Origin: Paramecium octaurelia
Lineage: Eukaryota > Ciliophora > Oligohymenophorea > Peniculida > Parameciidae
Length of the DNA stretch: 64,000 bases
Direction of reading: 5' to 3'
Assembly: GCA_905182995.1 (NCBI GenBank)
Contig: CAJJDP010000148.1
Location: 62,001-126,000, forward strand
The notes beneath the pieces were generated by a model. That model saw only the letters and a list, made by a program, of their open reading frames with translations. It did not search any database and was not told the DNA's origin. This document shows, piece by piece, positions 1-11,096 of this stretch. The translations under genes and the position numbers were made by a program. Each line of letters starts with the position of its first letter. Positions within the stretch are counted from its first letter, which is position 1.

Positions 1-463
1 AGAGCAGAGATCGTCTGTTCTTTATTGCTGATCTTAAATTTAAATGATTGGCAATTTTATGTTGGCATCTATATTGTCCTCTTATACTTGGCTCTGATTG
101 TTTAACTTCATAATTGTGGGTGATTCTGGTTCCTCATTAAAATTTTCTGATAAGATGCTCCTAAAATAGATCTACAGCATACATCATATTTTTAAGTTGA
201 GGCTAACACAATTCAACATTGTCATTGTCTAAAATAGTATCATATTTGTTCTGGTTCCAATAATCATATGTTAATGGGGATGAGTCTTTCCTTTAATCGA
301 TAGAGTTCCAAAAATTTTAGTGCATTTCCTTTTACTAATAATTAATATTGTTCTGTTGAAGTACACTATTGAATGAGTTATTTTACATGCAGTTTATTTA
401 TTTATATTCTGCCAAATCGGCTTTGTTGCATAAGTTAATCAATTATGAAATGCGTTTCTTCAT
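1..463 (-). CDS. Unknown protein, C-terminal part beyond window
   Basis: Reading the minus strand with TAA/TAG as Gln gives an open frame that leaves the window at base 1 without a stop, so the 3' end is missing. A 22-base GTA...TAG intron at 161-182 is needed to stay in frame; without it the frame ends in TGA. The predicted chain is rich in Asn, Gln and charged residues, with a helical, basic N-terminal part (KKRISQLINLCNKADLAEY) and an acidic Glu/Pro/Asp stretch after the intron. I recognise no family. The ATG at 461-463 is the first in frame, but the frame stays open and coding-like for some 25 codons upstream (to about 540), so a spliced upstream start is possible. Confidence 0.55.
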
Positions 464-931
464 GTATTTGGAAATATCAGTATTACTCAATTCTCTTTGG
501 ACAAAATGCAGGATTGGATGACTCTAACGTGGTGAGATCAAGTAATAATAATTCTATATAAAGAAATCTATAGAAAAGAGGAGGATGAGGGGGGAGAGTC
601 TTTTTTCAAGAAAAATTAAAATAAATTTATTTATATCTCAATTATACAATACATAATCTTAGTATATATTTATATAATTGCTATATTATATTCTATAGAA
701 AATGATTAATTTTTCATTGAGTTTATTTGAACCCATTATTAATTTCCTAAAATTAATTTTCATTTTATTTTTTAGCCTTAAAATTACATTAAAAATTAAT
801 AATTCCAATAACTAACATATATTAAATTAAACTGGTAAGAGGCTGAATTGAAATATTTAAATTATTTTTCTCCAAAATAAACTAATTTTAATATATATTA
901 AATTAAGACAACAGGTTAATAATAAATATCG
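464..931. other. AT-rich gap between divergent genes
   Basis: The part from about 540 is strongly AT-rich with short A/T runs and holds no frame I can support. It lies between the start of the minus-strand gene and the start of the plus-strand gene at 932, so it probably carries both promoters. I see no RNA gene or repeat. Confidence 0.5.
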
Positions 932-1363
932 ATGGGAAGTTCATGCATTTCGAATTAAAAAGATTCTCCATTTGAAGATGTTCCTTCTGTATAAATAAAT
1001 GCTAAAGAGAAAGGAATCTAGTGTATCAACCAAACAATCAAGGCCAATTTCCAGTAGGTTAAAGTATTGAAGGAATCCTTAGATGAGGGAATCTCAATCT
1101 CCAACATTTAGACCATTGTGATTCGACCGAGATGCGAATCCGAAAGTGCCAAAATAATGAGTGAGCTAATCAAGTTCGGCAATTAGATCACTATAATATC
1201 AAACAAAATACCAGATAGCCCTATTTCAAGCGTGAAATCAAATTCTAAAAAAGGGATTCTAAAAAATAAATAAGAAATAAATGTGACTAAATCAGCAGAT
1301 GGAGGCTTGTTCTTTCCATCTCCGTACAGAACTAGCGGTAAAAACATTAGATTCAAAGGGTGA
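932..1363 (+). CDS. Small protein with N-myristoylation/palmitoylation-like start
   Basis: Single exon of 143 codons plus TGA, open only with the ciliate code. It begins MGSSCIS, which fits the Met-Gly-x-x-x-Ser/Thr rule for N-myristoylation with a neighbouring Cys that could be palmitoylated; this predicts a membrane-attached cytosolic protein but is inference from the motif. The rest is polar, with a central Ile/Val-rich stretch (TIVIRPRCESESAKIMSELI) and a Ser/Lys-rich C-terminal third. I do not recognise a domain. The stop is 76 bases from the stop of the convergent methyltransferase gene, typical spacing here. Confidence 0.6.
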
Positions 1364-1439
1364 AAATATTATTTATAATATGATTTTAAGGAATTTAATT
1401 CAATATTTTAATAAAATATATCATAATGCTCTTGCTACC

Positions 1440-2144
1440 TCACACCTTGGTTTCATAAACGAAAACCCTGAAGATCTTGGTTGGGATGTTGAACTCCTTA
1501 TTAAGTTTCTCCTTGTTCACAATTTTCAACTGAGTTTTGCTCAACAAAGTTTCGAACTCCTTTTCGTAGGTGATTTATCCAAAATCGATGGTGGTGAAAT
1601 ACTTGATCTTGGGTTTGATGTACTCGACAAATTGGAGAAAGGTAGAATTCTTCTTGCTGTCTGGTTGTAGAGTCAAAATGAAATAGATAGATCCTCCTGG
1701 ATTGAGTAACGATTTAGCCAACTCAAGAGCTTCGATCCTCTTGGGCATGAGCATGAAAGATGAGGAGAAGACTACGGCATCAAACTTTCCTTCCTTCCTT
1801 TCGGACACCTCATAGAAGTTTTGATATCTAATTTCCAATTTACGTCCTCCTAAATTATAATTTCTAAAAATGTTATTCGCTTTCAAAACATAGGCTTGAT
1901 CGATGTCCACTCCCAAAACTTCGCAATTTTACGGTAATTGATTCCAGATGTGTTTCAATGGAGAGCCTGTTCCCACTCCGATGTCCAGGATCCTTTTCGG
2001 GTTTCTTTGGTTCATATAAAAGACTAATCTTTCATAGCTGTATTTTGTTAAGAAATTCGAGATGATCATGTCATAGATGGTTGATGGAATAACATATAGG
2101 GTATGTAGAATTTTGGTCAGGAAAGTCTGAATGAATGATGCCAT
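1440..2144 (-). CDS. Class I SAM-dependent methyltransferase
   Basis: Intronless, 234 codons plus TGA. The SAM-binding glycine loop (RILDIGVGTGSPL, about residues 50-62) is followed at the usual distance by an acidic end of strand beta-2 (VLGVDIDQAY, near 76-85), a motif IV-like FDAVVFSSSFM and a post-loop LLNPGGSIYF. This is the standard order of a Rossmann-fold class I methyltransferase; length is close to that of a minimal family member. The hydrophobic N-terminal helix (FIQTFLTKILHTLYVIPSTIY) could sit at a membrane, but I would not call it a transmembrane segment firmly. The substrate cannot be read from the sequence. Neighbours give no hint. Confidence 0.85.
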
Positions 2145-2313
2145 TAAATAAAATATTAATTTATATAAAATGAGTTAGTAAAATACACTTTATAATTAAT
2201 TTCTAGATTAATCTATTTGATCATCGTTTTGAGATGATGTAGCAGTAATTAGTTAATTTTTAGTGATTTCAATTGAATTCATTAAAAGTATAAATTTTAT
2301 TAATTAAAAAACC

Positions 2314-3915
2314 ATGTCATTGTTATTCTTGCTCTAACTGTTCTCATTATACAATTGCATTCGATTTTCATAGACCTACTCTTATTTCGATTCGATTGAT
2401 AAATTAGATCAAATAACTGATATCTTGTAACGAGGAAATCCTTGCAACTTAGAAGCTTTAAACGCATGTGCCTTGAAATTATATATGCTCAATAATGATG
2501 TTTATGCTATTAGCAATCTGGGCTACTTCCATTTATTTGGTTTCCCAGAGAATCGAGGAGATGAACATTTGCATTTTTGTCAGGAATTTGGAGGGTTTTC
2601 AGTTCCACTCCTGAAATAGAATGAAAGTTTAGCTTACAATTATTTTAAATTAAGCAATAGATAGGAAGTTTAGGTTTATATTGCCTTCATGGATTGGATG
2701 AACTTTAAGAGAGGTGGACCAGTGCCTAGAAGCATTAGAAAATTAAAGAATCTGGATTATACATTAGCGAAATTGGCTTACTTCAATTACCAATATAATT
2801 GTCATCGATTCAGAAATATACCTGAATTAGAACTGAGTTAAAGATTTGACGAAATGTTTGGTGAAGCTGATTGTCAATAATGTGATTAATTGATGTTGAT
2901 TGGATATCAAATAGGTGAGGCAGAATTATAGTATTTTCACGAGGTGATACCTAAGATCGAATTGACTCATGAAGACTTTTTGCTTATAGAGCAGTAGGCA
3001 AATAATGGAGATCCATAAGCATAACTTCAATTAGCATATTAATTCTACGCTGGAAATGAGGAATTGGGAATAAATAGAGATGTAAATCAAGCCATGAATA
3101 TTTTCTCAAATATGACCTTGAGTGGAGAGTCATTGCATAATCAAGCACTCTTACATGTGATGAAAGGTGAATACTAGCAAGCTTAGATTTTACTCTAATA
3201 GGCAATCGAGCTATTTTAGATGCCTGATTCTTACAATCTATTGGGTTATATGTACTTATAGGGTCTGGGAGTAGAAGAAGATTTTAGGATGGCTTAGTCT
3301 CTCTTTTAATAGGCTGTGGATAGGGGGTTTGATGGAGCTGCAGTCACTCTTGGAATAATGAAAATGAATAGAAATGTGACTGAAGGAGTTGAGTTGTTGT
3401 TGAATCATACTGAATACAATGCTAGATGGGCTCTGATCTAAGCTTATGTAAGTTTTTAGAAAGTCTTGGATAATCAATTTGGATGTCAAAGATTTTTGAA
3501 TGTCACGAGAGAGTTCATTAAATAAATTATGTATCCAATAATGCAGAATGAGAAACCATTGCCAGAGGATCCAAAATCATAATACATAATGAAATAATTC
3601 TGGGCATTTTTAGGAATTATTGAGCCGATAGATTTAGAAGAACAAGTTATTTATAGAGTTGAAGGAGCTGCCACAGCACTTGCTCATGACTTAACTGATG
3701 AGGAATTAAAGAAGAAGTTCTATCAATCGGATCTCTAACCAGAAAGCTATATATCACTCTCACAAATTGAGTTTGCATAAGGAAATGCCACTCAAGCACA
3801 ATATTGGGTTGATCAATTGATAAGACAATGCATTGAAGGCAAATATGAGATGGACGCCTTGTTTGTTGCTTATACATGGAAAGCTTGGATCACTTTGGTG
3901 AATATTTTTTATTGA
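2314..3915 (+). CDS. Sel1-like repeat protein, candidate ER SEL1L/Hrd3 relative
   Basis: One exon, 533 codons plus TGA. Residues 1-18 form a signal peptide (MSLLFLLQLFSLYNCIRFS). From about residue 225 come Sel1-type TPR-like units, recognisable by the A-x-x-x-L-A/G-x-x-Y/F pattern with a following G-x-G and a D-x-x-x-A helix: for example GDPQAQLQLAYQFYAGN and SYNLLGYMYLQGLGVEED. Sel1 repeats with a signal peptide are typical of SEL1L/Hrd3, the substrate-recognition partner of the ER-associated degradation ubiquitin ligase, so an ER luminal role is a fair inference. The C-terminus is moderately hydrophobic (ALFVAYTWKAWITLVNIFY) and may be the membrane anchor. SEL1L proteins are usually longer, so this may be another Sel1 protein. 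Confidence 0.8.
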
Positions 3916-3960
3916 TTGTTTAGTTATATTCATGCATATTATTATAATATATTAATTGGA

Positions 3961-4841
3961 ATGGAGTAAAAATCTACAAAACGAATGTTTTCAATGGATT
4001 CTAATTTCGAGCATGCTGAATTCATATCAGCTAGGACGGATACCAAATAGCGTTTAGGAGAATTATTCATTCAACATCCCACCAGATTGGAAAGTATCAA
4101 TAATCGAAATTATACCTTAAGTGTTCGGTCTGAGATAAGTAAGCTCTAAAATCCCAAAGTTCAAACATAAAAAACCTCTATTTGAATTACCCATGAGCGA
4201 TACCTAAAGGTCATTGACTCATCAAACAACTTCGATTATTGATTGTAGCAAATGTAGTCAAAGTCTCTCAAAAATGATCAATAATAAAACTCATCATGAG
4301 CAATTAGTTCTCTCATAACCTACTCTAGTAGCTGAAGAGAGGAAGGAATTATAAGTGTAACCTCCAAAACGATTGGCGAGTCATCATGGCAGATAAAAGA
4401 ATGAGTTACCTCCCATTTTGGCTCATCCCAATATATCGCCACCTCCCTCCTTCCAGCAATCTCTCAAAACACAAACTAAACAAAAAACCTTGGGAAAATT
4501 GTCTTTCGGACGAATCTCTAATAATCTTGATCACGATCTCATGCAAGTCATTTAATCAGATCTTCAAAAGCAATTCACTAATAATCTTCAAAAAGACTAT
4601 CCAATCGCTAAGATGCTCTAAAAATATGTATTTATGATTGTGTATGTAATTCAAGCAAAACTTAAAAAGGTCTAAGTTGATCTCTCTTAGTCAGGCCATC
4701 AAGGATTTTAAGAGGTCTGCGCAGTCGGAGGATAAGTCAAATACTTTTGAATTATTCAAATTGAAGGAGAAGGAATTAAATTAATTAATATCTGGGCATA
4801 ATAATTATGAAATTTATTAAACTATTGATGATATAATATGA
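3961..4841 (+). CDS. Unknown protein, three exons
   Basis: Model of 274 codons plus TGA with two 28-base introns at 4094-4121 and 4628-4655, both beginning GTA and ending AAG; removing both leaves a length divisible by three and joins coding-like frames. The protein is polar and basic with a Pro-rich middle (PPILAHPNISPPPSF), a possible zinc-ligand pair IDCSKCS near residue 105, and a helical, charged C-terminus (KDFKRSAQSEDKSNTFELFK). I recognise no family. Its start lies 45 bases after the stop of the Sel1 gene. The 3' part (from 4331) belongs to the duplicated block and recurs at 5719-6229. Confidence 0.6.
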
Positions 4842-5717
4842 TTAATAATATTTTTAACTAATTAACACCTTATTTACGCATTATTGAAGTTTATTTATGA
4901 AAATTTTATGTCACTTTGAATTTGTATTATATAATGTAGAACAAAGCTCTTGTTTTGAAATAAAGACCTGATGAAACATTCCCTCAAAATATGGACTTTT
5001 TTGAAGTTAGAGAGGTCCCTATACCTGAACTTAACGATGGGGAAATCTTGATTAGAGTACTCTTATAATTCAAAAACAGGTTTTGTACATTGGAGTTGAT
5101 CCAGTCATGCGAGTTTGGCTTTCTGGAGCCAAAACCTACATCGACGCTGTCTAAATAGGACAAGTCATGCCTGCTTTTGGAGTGGGAATTGTGGTTGAAA
5201 CCAAATAGCCAAAATGGGATATAGGTAAAAGAGAATTCCTAATTTTTAGGACAAATCGTATTTGGGGTTTTGGAATGTGCCAATCTCTGTAAAAGACCAA
5301 CCAAGCCTTTATTCAAAGTTCCTCTCTTTGAGTTAGGCGATCCCAATATACCTCTCTTGCTTTCTATTTATGGAGTCACAGGACTGACAGCTCTAAATGG
5401 AATGAAACTCATTCCACAAGATCACATACCTACTTAAGAGAGATAGAGAACATTTTGTGTCTCAAGTGCAGCAGGGTCAACAGGATCCATAGCTCTTTAG
5501 ATCGCAAAACATATGGGGTTCAAGACAATCGGAATTGTGAGCGGAAGAGAGAAGAGAGAGTTTGTTTTGGGCTTGGGAGCAGACGAATGCATCACATATA
5601 ATGATTGCAAAGAAAATGATGAAATAATTGTTGAGTATGGAATATTATTAAATTAAGCAAATTAACATAAGAAATAAGAAGAGTGGCTCCAAATGGCATA
5701 GATGTATACTTTGACAA
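4331..5717 (+). repeat. First copy of exact 1387-base direct repeat
   Basis: Bases 4331-5717 recur unchanged at 5719-7105, offset 1388, as far as line-by-line reading shows. The two copies are separated only by the single N at 5718. The block starts inside the gene at 3961 and ends inside the dehydrogenase gene, so neither boundary matches a gene boundary. This is most easily explained as an unmerged overlap of two contigs. Confidence 0.95.
4934..5717 (+). pseudogene. Truncated duplicate of the dehydrogenase gene (likely assembly artefact)
   Basis: Identical to the first 784 bases of the complete gene at 6322-7496, including introns at 5057-5079, 5225-5249 and 5635-5657, then cut off at the N. 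There is no decay of any kind, so it is not an old pseudogene. It almost certainly does not exist as a separate gene in the cell. Confidence 0.85.
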
Positions 5718-5718
5718 N

Positions 5719-6229
5719 GCTGAAGAGAGGAAGGAATTATAAGTGTAACCTCCAAAACGATTGGCGAGTCATCATGGCAGATAAAAGAATGAGTTACCTC
5801 CCATTTTGGCTCATCCCAATATATCGCCACCTCCCTCCTTCCAGCAATCTCTCAAAACACAAACTAAACAAAAAACCTTGGGAAAATTGTCTTTCGGACG
5901 AATCTCTAATAATCTTGATCACGATCTCATGCAAGTCATTTAATCAGATCTTCAAAAGCAATTCACTAATAATCTTCAAAAAGACTATCCAATCGCTAAG
6001 ATGCTCTAAAAATATGTATTTATGATTGTGTATGTAATTCAAGCAAAACTTAAAAAGGTCTAAGTTGATCTCTCTTAGTCAGGCCATCAAGGATTTTAAG
6101 AGGTCTGCGCAGTCGGAGGATAAGTCAAATACTTTTGAATTATTCAAATTGAAGGAGAAGGAATTAAATTAATTAATATCTGGGCATAATAATTATGAAA
6201 TTTATTAAACTATTGATGATATAATATGA
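5719..6229 (+). pseudogene. 5'-truncated duplicate of the gene at 3961 (likely assembly artefact)
   Basis: Identical to 4331-4841, the 3' half of the unknown gene, lacking its start codon and first exon. Contains the same 28-base intron at 6016-6043. As with the truncated dehydrogenase copy, perfect identity and the adjoining N point to a scaffold join error. Confidence 0.85.
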
Positions 6230-7105
6230 TTAATAATATTTTTAACTAATTAACACCTTATTTACGCATTATTGAAGTTTATTTATGAAAATTTTATGTC
6301 ACTTTGAATTTGTATTATATAATGTAGAACAAAGCTCTTGTTTTGAAATAAAGACCTGATGAAACATTCCCTCAAAATATGGACTTTTTTGAAGTTAGAG
6401 AGGTCCCTATACCTGAACTTAACGATGGGGAAATCTTGATTAGAGTACTCTTATAATTCAAAAACAGGTTTTGTACATTGGAGTTGATCCAGTCATGCGA
6501 GTTTGGCTTTCTGGAGCCAAAACCTACATCGACGCTGTCTAAATAGGACAAGTCATGCCTGCTTTTGGAGTGGGAATTGTGGTTGAAACCAAATAGCCAA
6601 AATGGGATATAGGTAAAAGAGAATTCCTAATTTTTAGGACAAATCGTATTTGGGGTTTTGGAATGTGCCAATCTCTGTAAAAGACCAACCAAGCCTTTAT
6701 TCAAAGTTCCTCTCTTTGAGTTAGGCGATCCCAATATACCTCTCTTGCTTTCTATTTATGGAGTCACAGGACTGACAGCTCTAAATGGAATGAAACTCAT
6801 TCCACAAGATCACATACCTACTTAAGAGAGATAGAGAACATTTTGTGTCTCAAGTGCAGCAGGGTCAACAGGATCCATAGCTCTTTAGATCGCAAAACAT
6901 ATGGGGTTCAAGACAATCGGAATTGTGAGCGGAAGAGAGAAGAGAGAGTTTGTTTTGGGCTTGGGAGCAGACGAATGCATCACATATAATGATTGCAAAG
7001 AAAATGATGAAATAATTGTTGAGTATGGAATATTATTAAATTAAGCAAATTAACATAAGAAATAAGAAGAGTGGCTCCAAATGGCATAGATGTATACTTT
7101 GACAA
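5719..7105 (+). repeat. Second copy of exact 1387-base direct repeat
   Basis: Same sequence as 4331-5717. It begins directly after the N at 5718 with the bases that follow GTA in the middle of the gene at 3961, and ends where the dehydrogenase gene continues normally. No terminal inverted repeats, target-site duplication or transposase is seen, which argues against a mobile element. Confidence 0.95.
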
Positions 7106-7496
7106 TGCAGGAGAAGAAGTCCTTGATGCTGTATTACCAGGAATGGCTAAGGAGGGATTAATCTTGTTATGTGGAGCTACATCTACATACAATGCTTGGA
7201 AGAATAGAGGTGGATTGACCAATTTGGCGTCCGCCATCACATAACAAGTCAAATTAGAAGGTATAATTCAACCTTACAGCTTAGGCATCATATTTTATTA
7301 GGATCAAGCCAAAATTTACAGTGGATTCTCTGATATGATTGAATTAGTCAATGATGGAGTAATCAAACATTAAGAGGAAATTTATTATGGAGTTGAGAAT
7401 TTTGTTTAAGGTCTTAAAAGAGTCTTCCTTGGACAGAACATGGGGAAAATCATTATTTAAATCGACCAATAAGTTGAACATTAAGCCAAATTATGA
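6322..7496 (+). CDS. NADP-dependent medium-chain reductase, prostaglandin reductase/zinc-free ADH type
   Basis: Five exons, 359 codons plus TGA. Introns: 6445-6467 (CAG end), 6613-6637, 7023-7045 (AAG end) and 7261-7284. After the first intron the chain reads VLYIGVDPVMRVWLSGAKTY, matching the N-terminal signature of the PTGR/leukotriene B4 dehydrogenase branch of the medium-chain dehydrogenase superfamily. The nucleotide-binding loop is SSAAGSTGSIALQIAKHMG, and the characteristic NGIDVYFDNAGEEVLDAVL follows. No zinc-binding Cys/His pattern is seen, as expected for this branch, which reduces alpha,beta-unsaturated carbonyls with NADPH. Likely cytosolic. Homology across each splice junction makes the AAG-ending intron at 7023-7045 secure in this model. 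Confidence 0.9.
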
Positions 7497-8601
7497 TTAT
7501 ATTAAGTTGTGTTTAATAATATTATTATAAATTATTAGTTATAATAATTATGTCTTTTATACATCATTATATTCATTATTTGCTTATCTCTTAAGATTCT
7601 TTCAATTTCAGTATCCATTTGAAGTGGACCAAAAATGATTATTCTTATCAGTAATGTGCTCAATGAATGTCTATTTTGTAAATCAAGCTCTAATGATGGG
7701 ACACTCTTTTAATTCAAATTTCCTTTAACAACTAATCAAAATTAGGAGTGCATGAACATACCTTTCATTCGTTTTGCAATTAATCAGGATTGATTATACA
7801 ATATATCATTTAATTATTGAAAAATCATGCAAATAACCAATATCACAAATTATGAATGTATAGAATTAATTTTTGACAGATTCATCTTTAATATGTTTCC
7901 ATTCTAACATCTCCAAATCAGAATTCAATATGAAGACTATGTTATTAAGGGATGAGAGATTATCAAAATAAGTAGAATCAATTCATGCATATATGTTCTT
8001 ATCTCCAAGTTTGAATATGTCTTTGAATAATTACTTGTATATCATTTCTAAGAGTAAATTCTGAGCATTCTAAAAATCACCTTTATGTTAATTAAATGAC
8101 GCAATTAGAATCAATTTTATTGATTTTATGTCATAATCTATAATAACATCATAAATATTATTGAACTAAATATTTCACTAATAAGCAATTCAGCAAAATC
8201 AATAGTTGCTCCACTGATTATGCTATGAATAATGAACTGATTACATGGTCAAGGATCATTATGTGATTATGATTAGTCAGTTTTTTAAAACGCAATTTAA
8301 TAGTATAATATCACAAAAATTATTGGTATTGAACCAATAAAATATAGCCATCTTTTCTTATTTCTTAAGATCAATCACTCCTTTATTTATAAAGGATAAC
8401 CATTATTATTATAATAATCTAAATATCATGAATGGATATAATTATCAAAAAAATTAATTATAAAAATTCAATTAAAATAATTATTATAATATGTAATTTT
8501 TAGTAGAGGATTTAAATTTATTATGTATCATTATACTTTATAATTACCCTTGATACTTGAGTTTTTATAAAGTTTAAATTTATTTTATATATCTGTGCGG
8601 C
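7497..8601. other. Unassigned 1.1-kb gap with interrupted coding-like frames
   Basis: One plus-strand frame between about 7560 and 8460 reads coding-like for long stretches (for example FNMKTMLLRDERLSKQVESI) but is interrupted by several TGA codons that I cannot remove with GT...AG introns. Because TGA is the only stop and the DNA is AT-rich, frames of 60 or more codons arise by chance, so this is weak evidence. It could be a decayed gene, a retained germline segment or plain intergenic DNA. The last 150 bases before 8602 are very AT-rich and may hold the promoter of the carrier gene. Confidence 0.4.
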
Positions 8602-9483
8602 ATGACAGATTACTTGAGGGCTGTAATTGAAACACAACTTATAGGAGCATTCAGAGTGGCAATAACGATGCCTTTAGAACATGTACTAGATAGAATCAAG
8701 ACCTACAAGCAGTCAAGATTGGGAATCACCTATTTATAAGTATATTTTATTTTTGTATTTTAGAGTTTTAGAGAAATAAAGGGGTGTCGAGGTTACCTGG
8801 GATTATACGATGGTTTCTATCCTAGCTTCCTTAGAAACATGTTCAAATAGTACTATCGTTGGCCAATGATGATCTTTATCCCATCTTTTCTTAAAGAGCA
8901 TATTGATAATTCTTCTCTAAATAAGATTCTCACTGGGATATCAATAGGATTATTTGAGAGTTGTCTCATAACACCATTTGAGAGATTAAAAACACTAAAA
9001 ATGACCACAATGTCCACAGGATTTGGATACTTAAAATACATAACTCTAGATTCCATCTACGTTGGATTTCGCATCCAAACTACTCGATAGGTAGTATCCT
9101 GGACAAACTATTTATACTGGGATCACAAGCTTAGATATGCGCTGAAAGGAGATCCCTCTCAGAAGTTAAGCTTAGTAAATGGCTTGATTGCTTCATTTAT
9201 TTCAAGTGTTTTGAATATAATGGCAGGTTAAATATAAAATTTATTTATAGTTCATCCAATTGATACATTAAAGACACTAGTCTAGATGGAATCTAATCAG
9301 GGATATAGAAAGATTCCCTTATGGTAAGCTTTTTAGTTGGTATTTCAATAACATGGTCTATCTGGTCTATATGCTGGTTGGCAGGCAAGAATAATAGCCT
9401 ATTTTTGCTAAGCGGCTTTGACAACTCCAACTATAGACTATCTGGAGAGGAATTACGGAATTGCCAAAAGAAATGATAAATGA
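8602..9483 (+). CDS. Mitochondrial carrier family (SLC25-type) protein
   Basis: Three exons, 277 codons plus TGA, introns of 24 bases at 8740-8763 and 9227-9250. Three repeats each carry the family's P-x-[D/E] helix-kink signature in degenerate or full form: PLEHVLDRIK in repeat 1, TPFERLKTL in repeat 2 and HPIDTLKTLVQ in repeat 3. Aromatic/Gly patterns such as GLYDGFYPSFLRN and GLSGLYAGWQARI follow repeats 1 and 3 as in true carriers. Size is a little under the usual 300 residues. Inner mitochondrial membrane transport is the expected role; the substrate cannot be told. Repeat 1 is the least typical (Glu in place of Asp). Confidence 0.85.
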
Positions 9484-10521
9484 TTTACATCTAATTTATT
9501 ATCTCATTATAATTTAATAAAATGAACAACAAACACATTAGATTATTTAATTTTCATAAATACCTTCTTTTTTTCTCTAATTTTCTTGTTCCAAAAGTAG
9601 AGGTTTTATGTCCATCTTTTTTTTTTATTTCATAAATAGTTTTATATTTGATGGATTGCTAAGATATTCTATAAAAATTAAACGTAATTCATTTTATATA
9701 TATCTATATTTAATCCTCTGGATACCTATATCTCTTTTATTGCTATACCTACCTATAACTTTCAAAAACCAATCTCATTTGTGAATTTTTCTATTCAAAA
9801 AATAGTTTCAATAAAAATTTCAAATTATCTATTTCTTATTCTAGATTAGATTGTGAATAGTTATAGTATGCAAATTGGGTTTGAAATTTAAGCATTGTCT
9901 ATTTGAAACATCAAGTTGATCTTACTAATATCAATTTTATTAAGAACAATATTATTTTAATTAATATGATTTACGATGCTACCCAATAAGTAGGAGAGTA
10001 AGAATATTCACAATCCTAGTATACATTTAACTTAAACTCCTTTCTGAGTATATTGAGTATTCAATTCATAGCCTCATTCCTATCAAGCATGCAAAGTTAT
10101 TGCTAAATTTATGGCATTACAGATATCTGACTGACATTATGCATTCAATTAAAATCATTGCAATAAACAAGAATTAAACAAAGTTATGCGTTTTATTAAC
10201 TCAAGTGTTACAATCTTCTAAAAAAACATGTGTATGCTAGAAATATCAGAGCTATTCCCCATTTCACTTTTACAGATTATCAATTCGATCAATGATAATT
10301 AATTCAGTCTATTCTCAAGTAGAGATTTTACAAACTTGCTCCATAATTGCAATAGGTCTAGAAAGTACAAATTAAAATTATTGCAATTTCTTAATAGTCT
10401 AATCTCTCTTAATCCAACAATTTTTGGATGTTTCAATAGAAAATGGCTTGCTATTATCATTATTCTCATCATTTATGAAATATATATATATTGTACTATA
10501 TGTATGCAAATATAATTTGAA
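9484..10521. other. Unassigned 1-kb gap
   Basis: Low-GC DNA between the carrier gene and the 3' end of the S11 gene. Two overlapping plus-strand frames from about 9970 to 10500 look partly coding-like (one starting at an ATG near 9968) but each is cut by TGA and neither shows a recognisable domain; a frame open to 10618 runs antisense into the S11 gene. I cannot support a gene here. Confidence 0.35.
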
Positions 10522-11053
10522 TCAGAATAAAACAAATTGTTTTCTAACATTACCAATGATTTCGTTTGGAATCACCTTCAATACATTGAATCTGACTGTC
10601 TTTGATAATGGTCTTTAATTAATTATTTAAATTCTTACCTGCATTGTCCGCAAACAACAATATCTCCTTCCTTGACTGGTCCAAATGCTGGTGAAATGTG
10701 AACTGGTACATTTCTGTGTCTCTTTTCATATCTATTATATTTGGCAACATAGTGTAAATAATCTCTTCTGATGATAATTGTTCTGGTCATCTTTGTTGAA
10801 ATTACTATGCCTCTATTCATTTATTGATTTTCATTTACTTCAAGATGGCTCCTCTGACACTCACGTTTCCTGTGAATGGACATTTCTTATCAATGTAATT
10901 GCCTTCAATTGCTTCCTTTGGTACTTTGAAACCAAGGCCTACTTCCTTCCAATATCTGACTCCCTTGGATGTTTTCTTAGCCAACAATTTCTTAGAGTTT
11001 TAGAAAATGCCCTCTTATTTTTGGAAGGCTCTTTGGTTTTGAACGTCTGCCAT
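10522..11053 (-). CDS. RPS11: 40S ribosomal protein S11 (uS17)
   Basis: Three exons, 159 codons plus TGA; human S11 has 158. Introns of 26 bases at 10813-10838 (TAG) and 10613-10638 (AAG). The chain begins [17 protein letters not shown] and contains [16 protein letters not shown], the core [20 protein letters not shown] and, after the second intron, [14 protein letters not shown], all matching eukaryotic S11 in order. The protein binds 18S rRNA in the small subunit body. The exact fit of both exons to a universally conserved family confirms both the Gln reading of TAA/TAG and an intron ending in AAG. The start is 43 bases from the earliest start of the divergent gene at 11097. Confidence 0.97.
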
Positions 11054-11096
11054 AATATAATTTTTTAAAAAAAAGATATAAAAATTTAATACTTTA

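Noticed and set aside
2984-3877. Several minus-strand ORFs of 70-77 residues
   Set aside because: Shadows of the single-exon Sel1-repeat gene on the plus strand.
4331-7105. Direct repeat as a mobile element or recent tandem gene duplication
   Set aside because: No terminal repeats, target duplication or transposase; perfect identity and the N at the junction fit an assembly join.
10424-10618. Plus-strand ORF of 64 residues
   Set aside because: It runs antisense over the last exon and intron of the RPS11 gene, which is certain.
10778-11068. Plus-strand ORF of 96 residues
   Set aside because: Antisense shadow of the first RPS11 exon.
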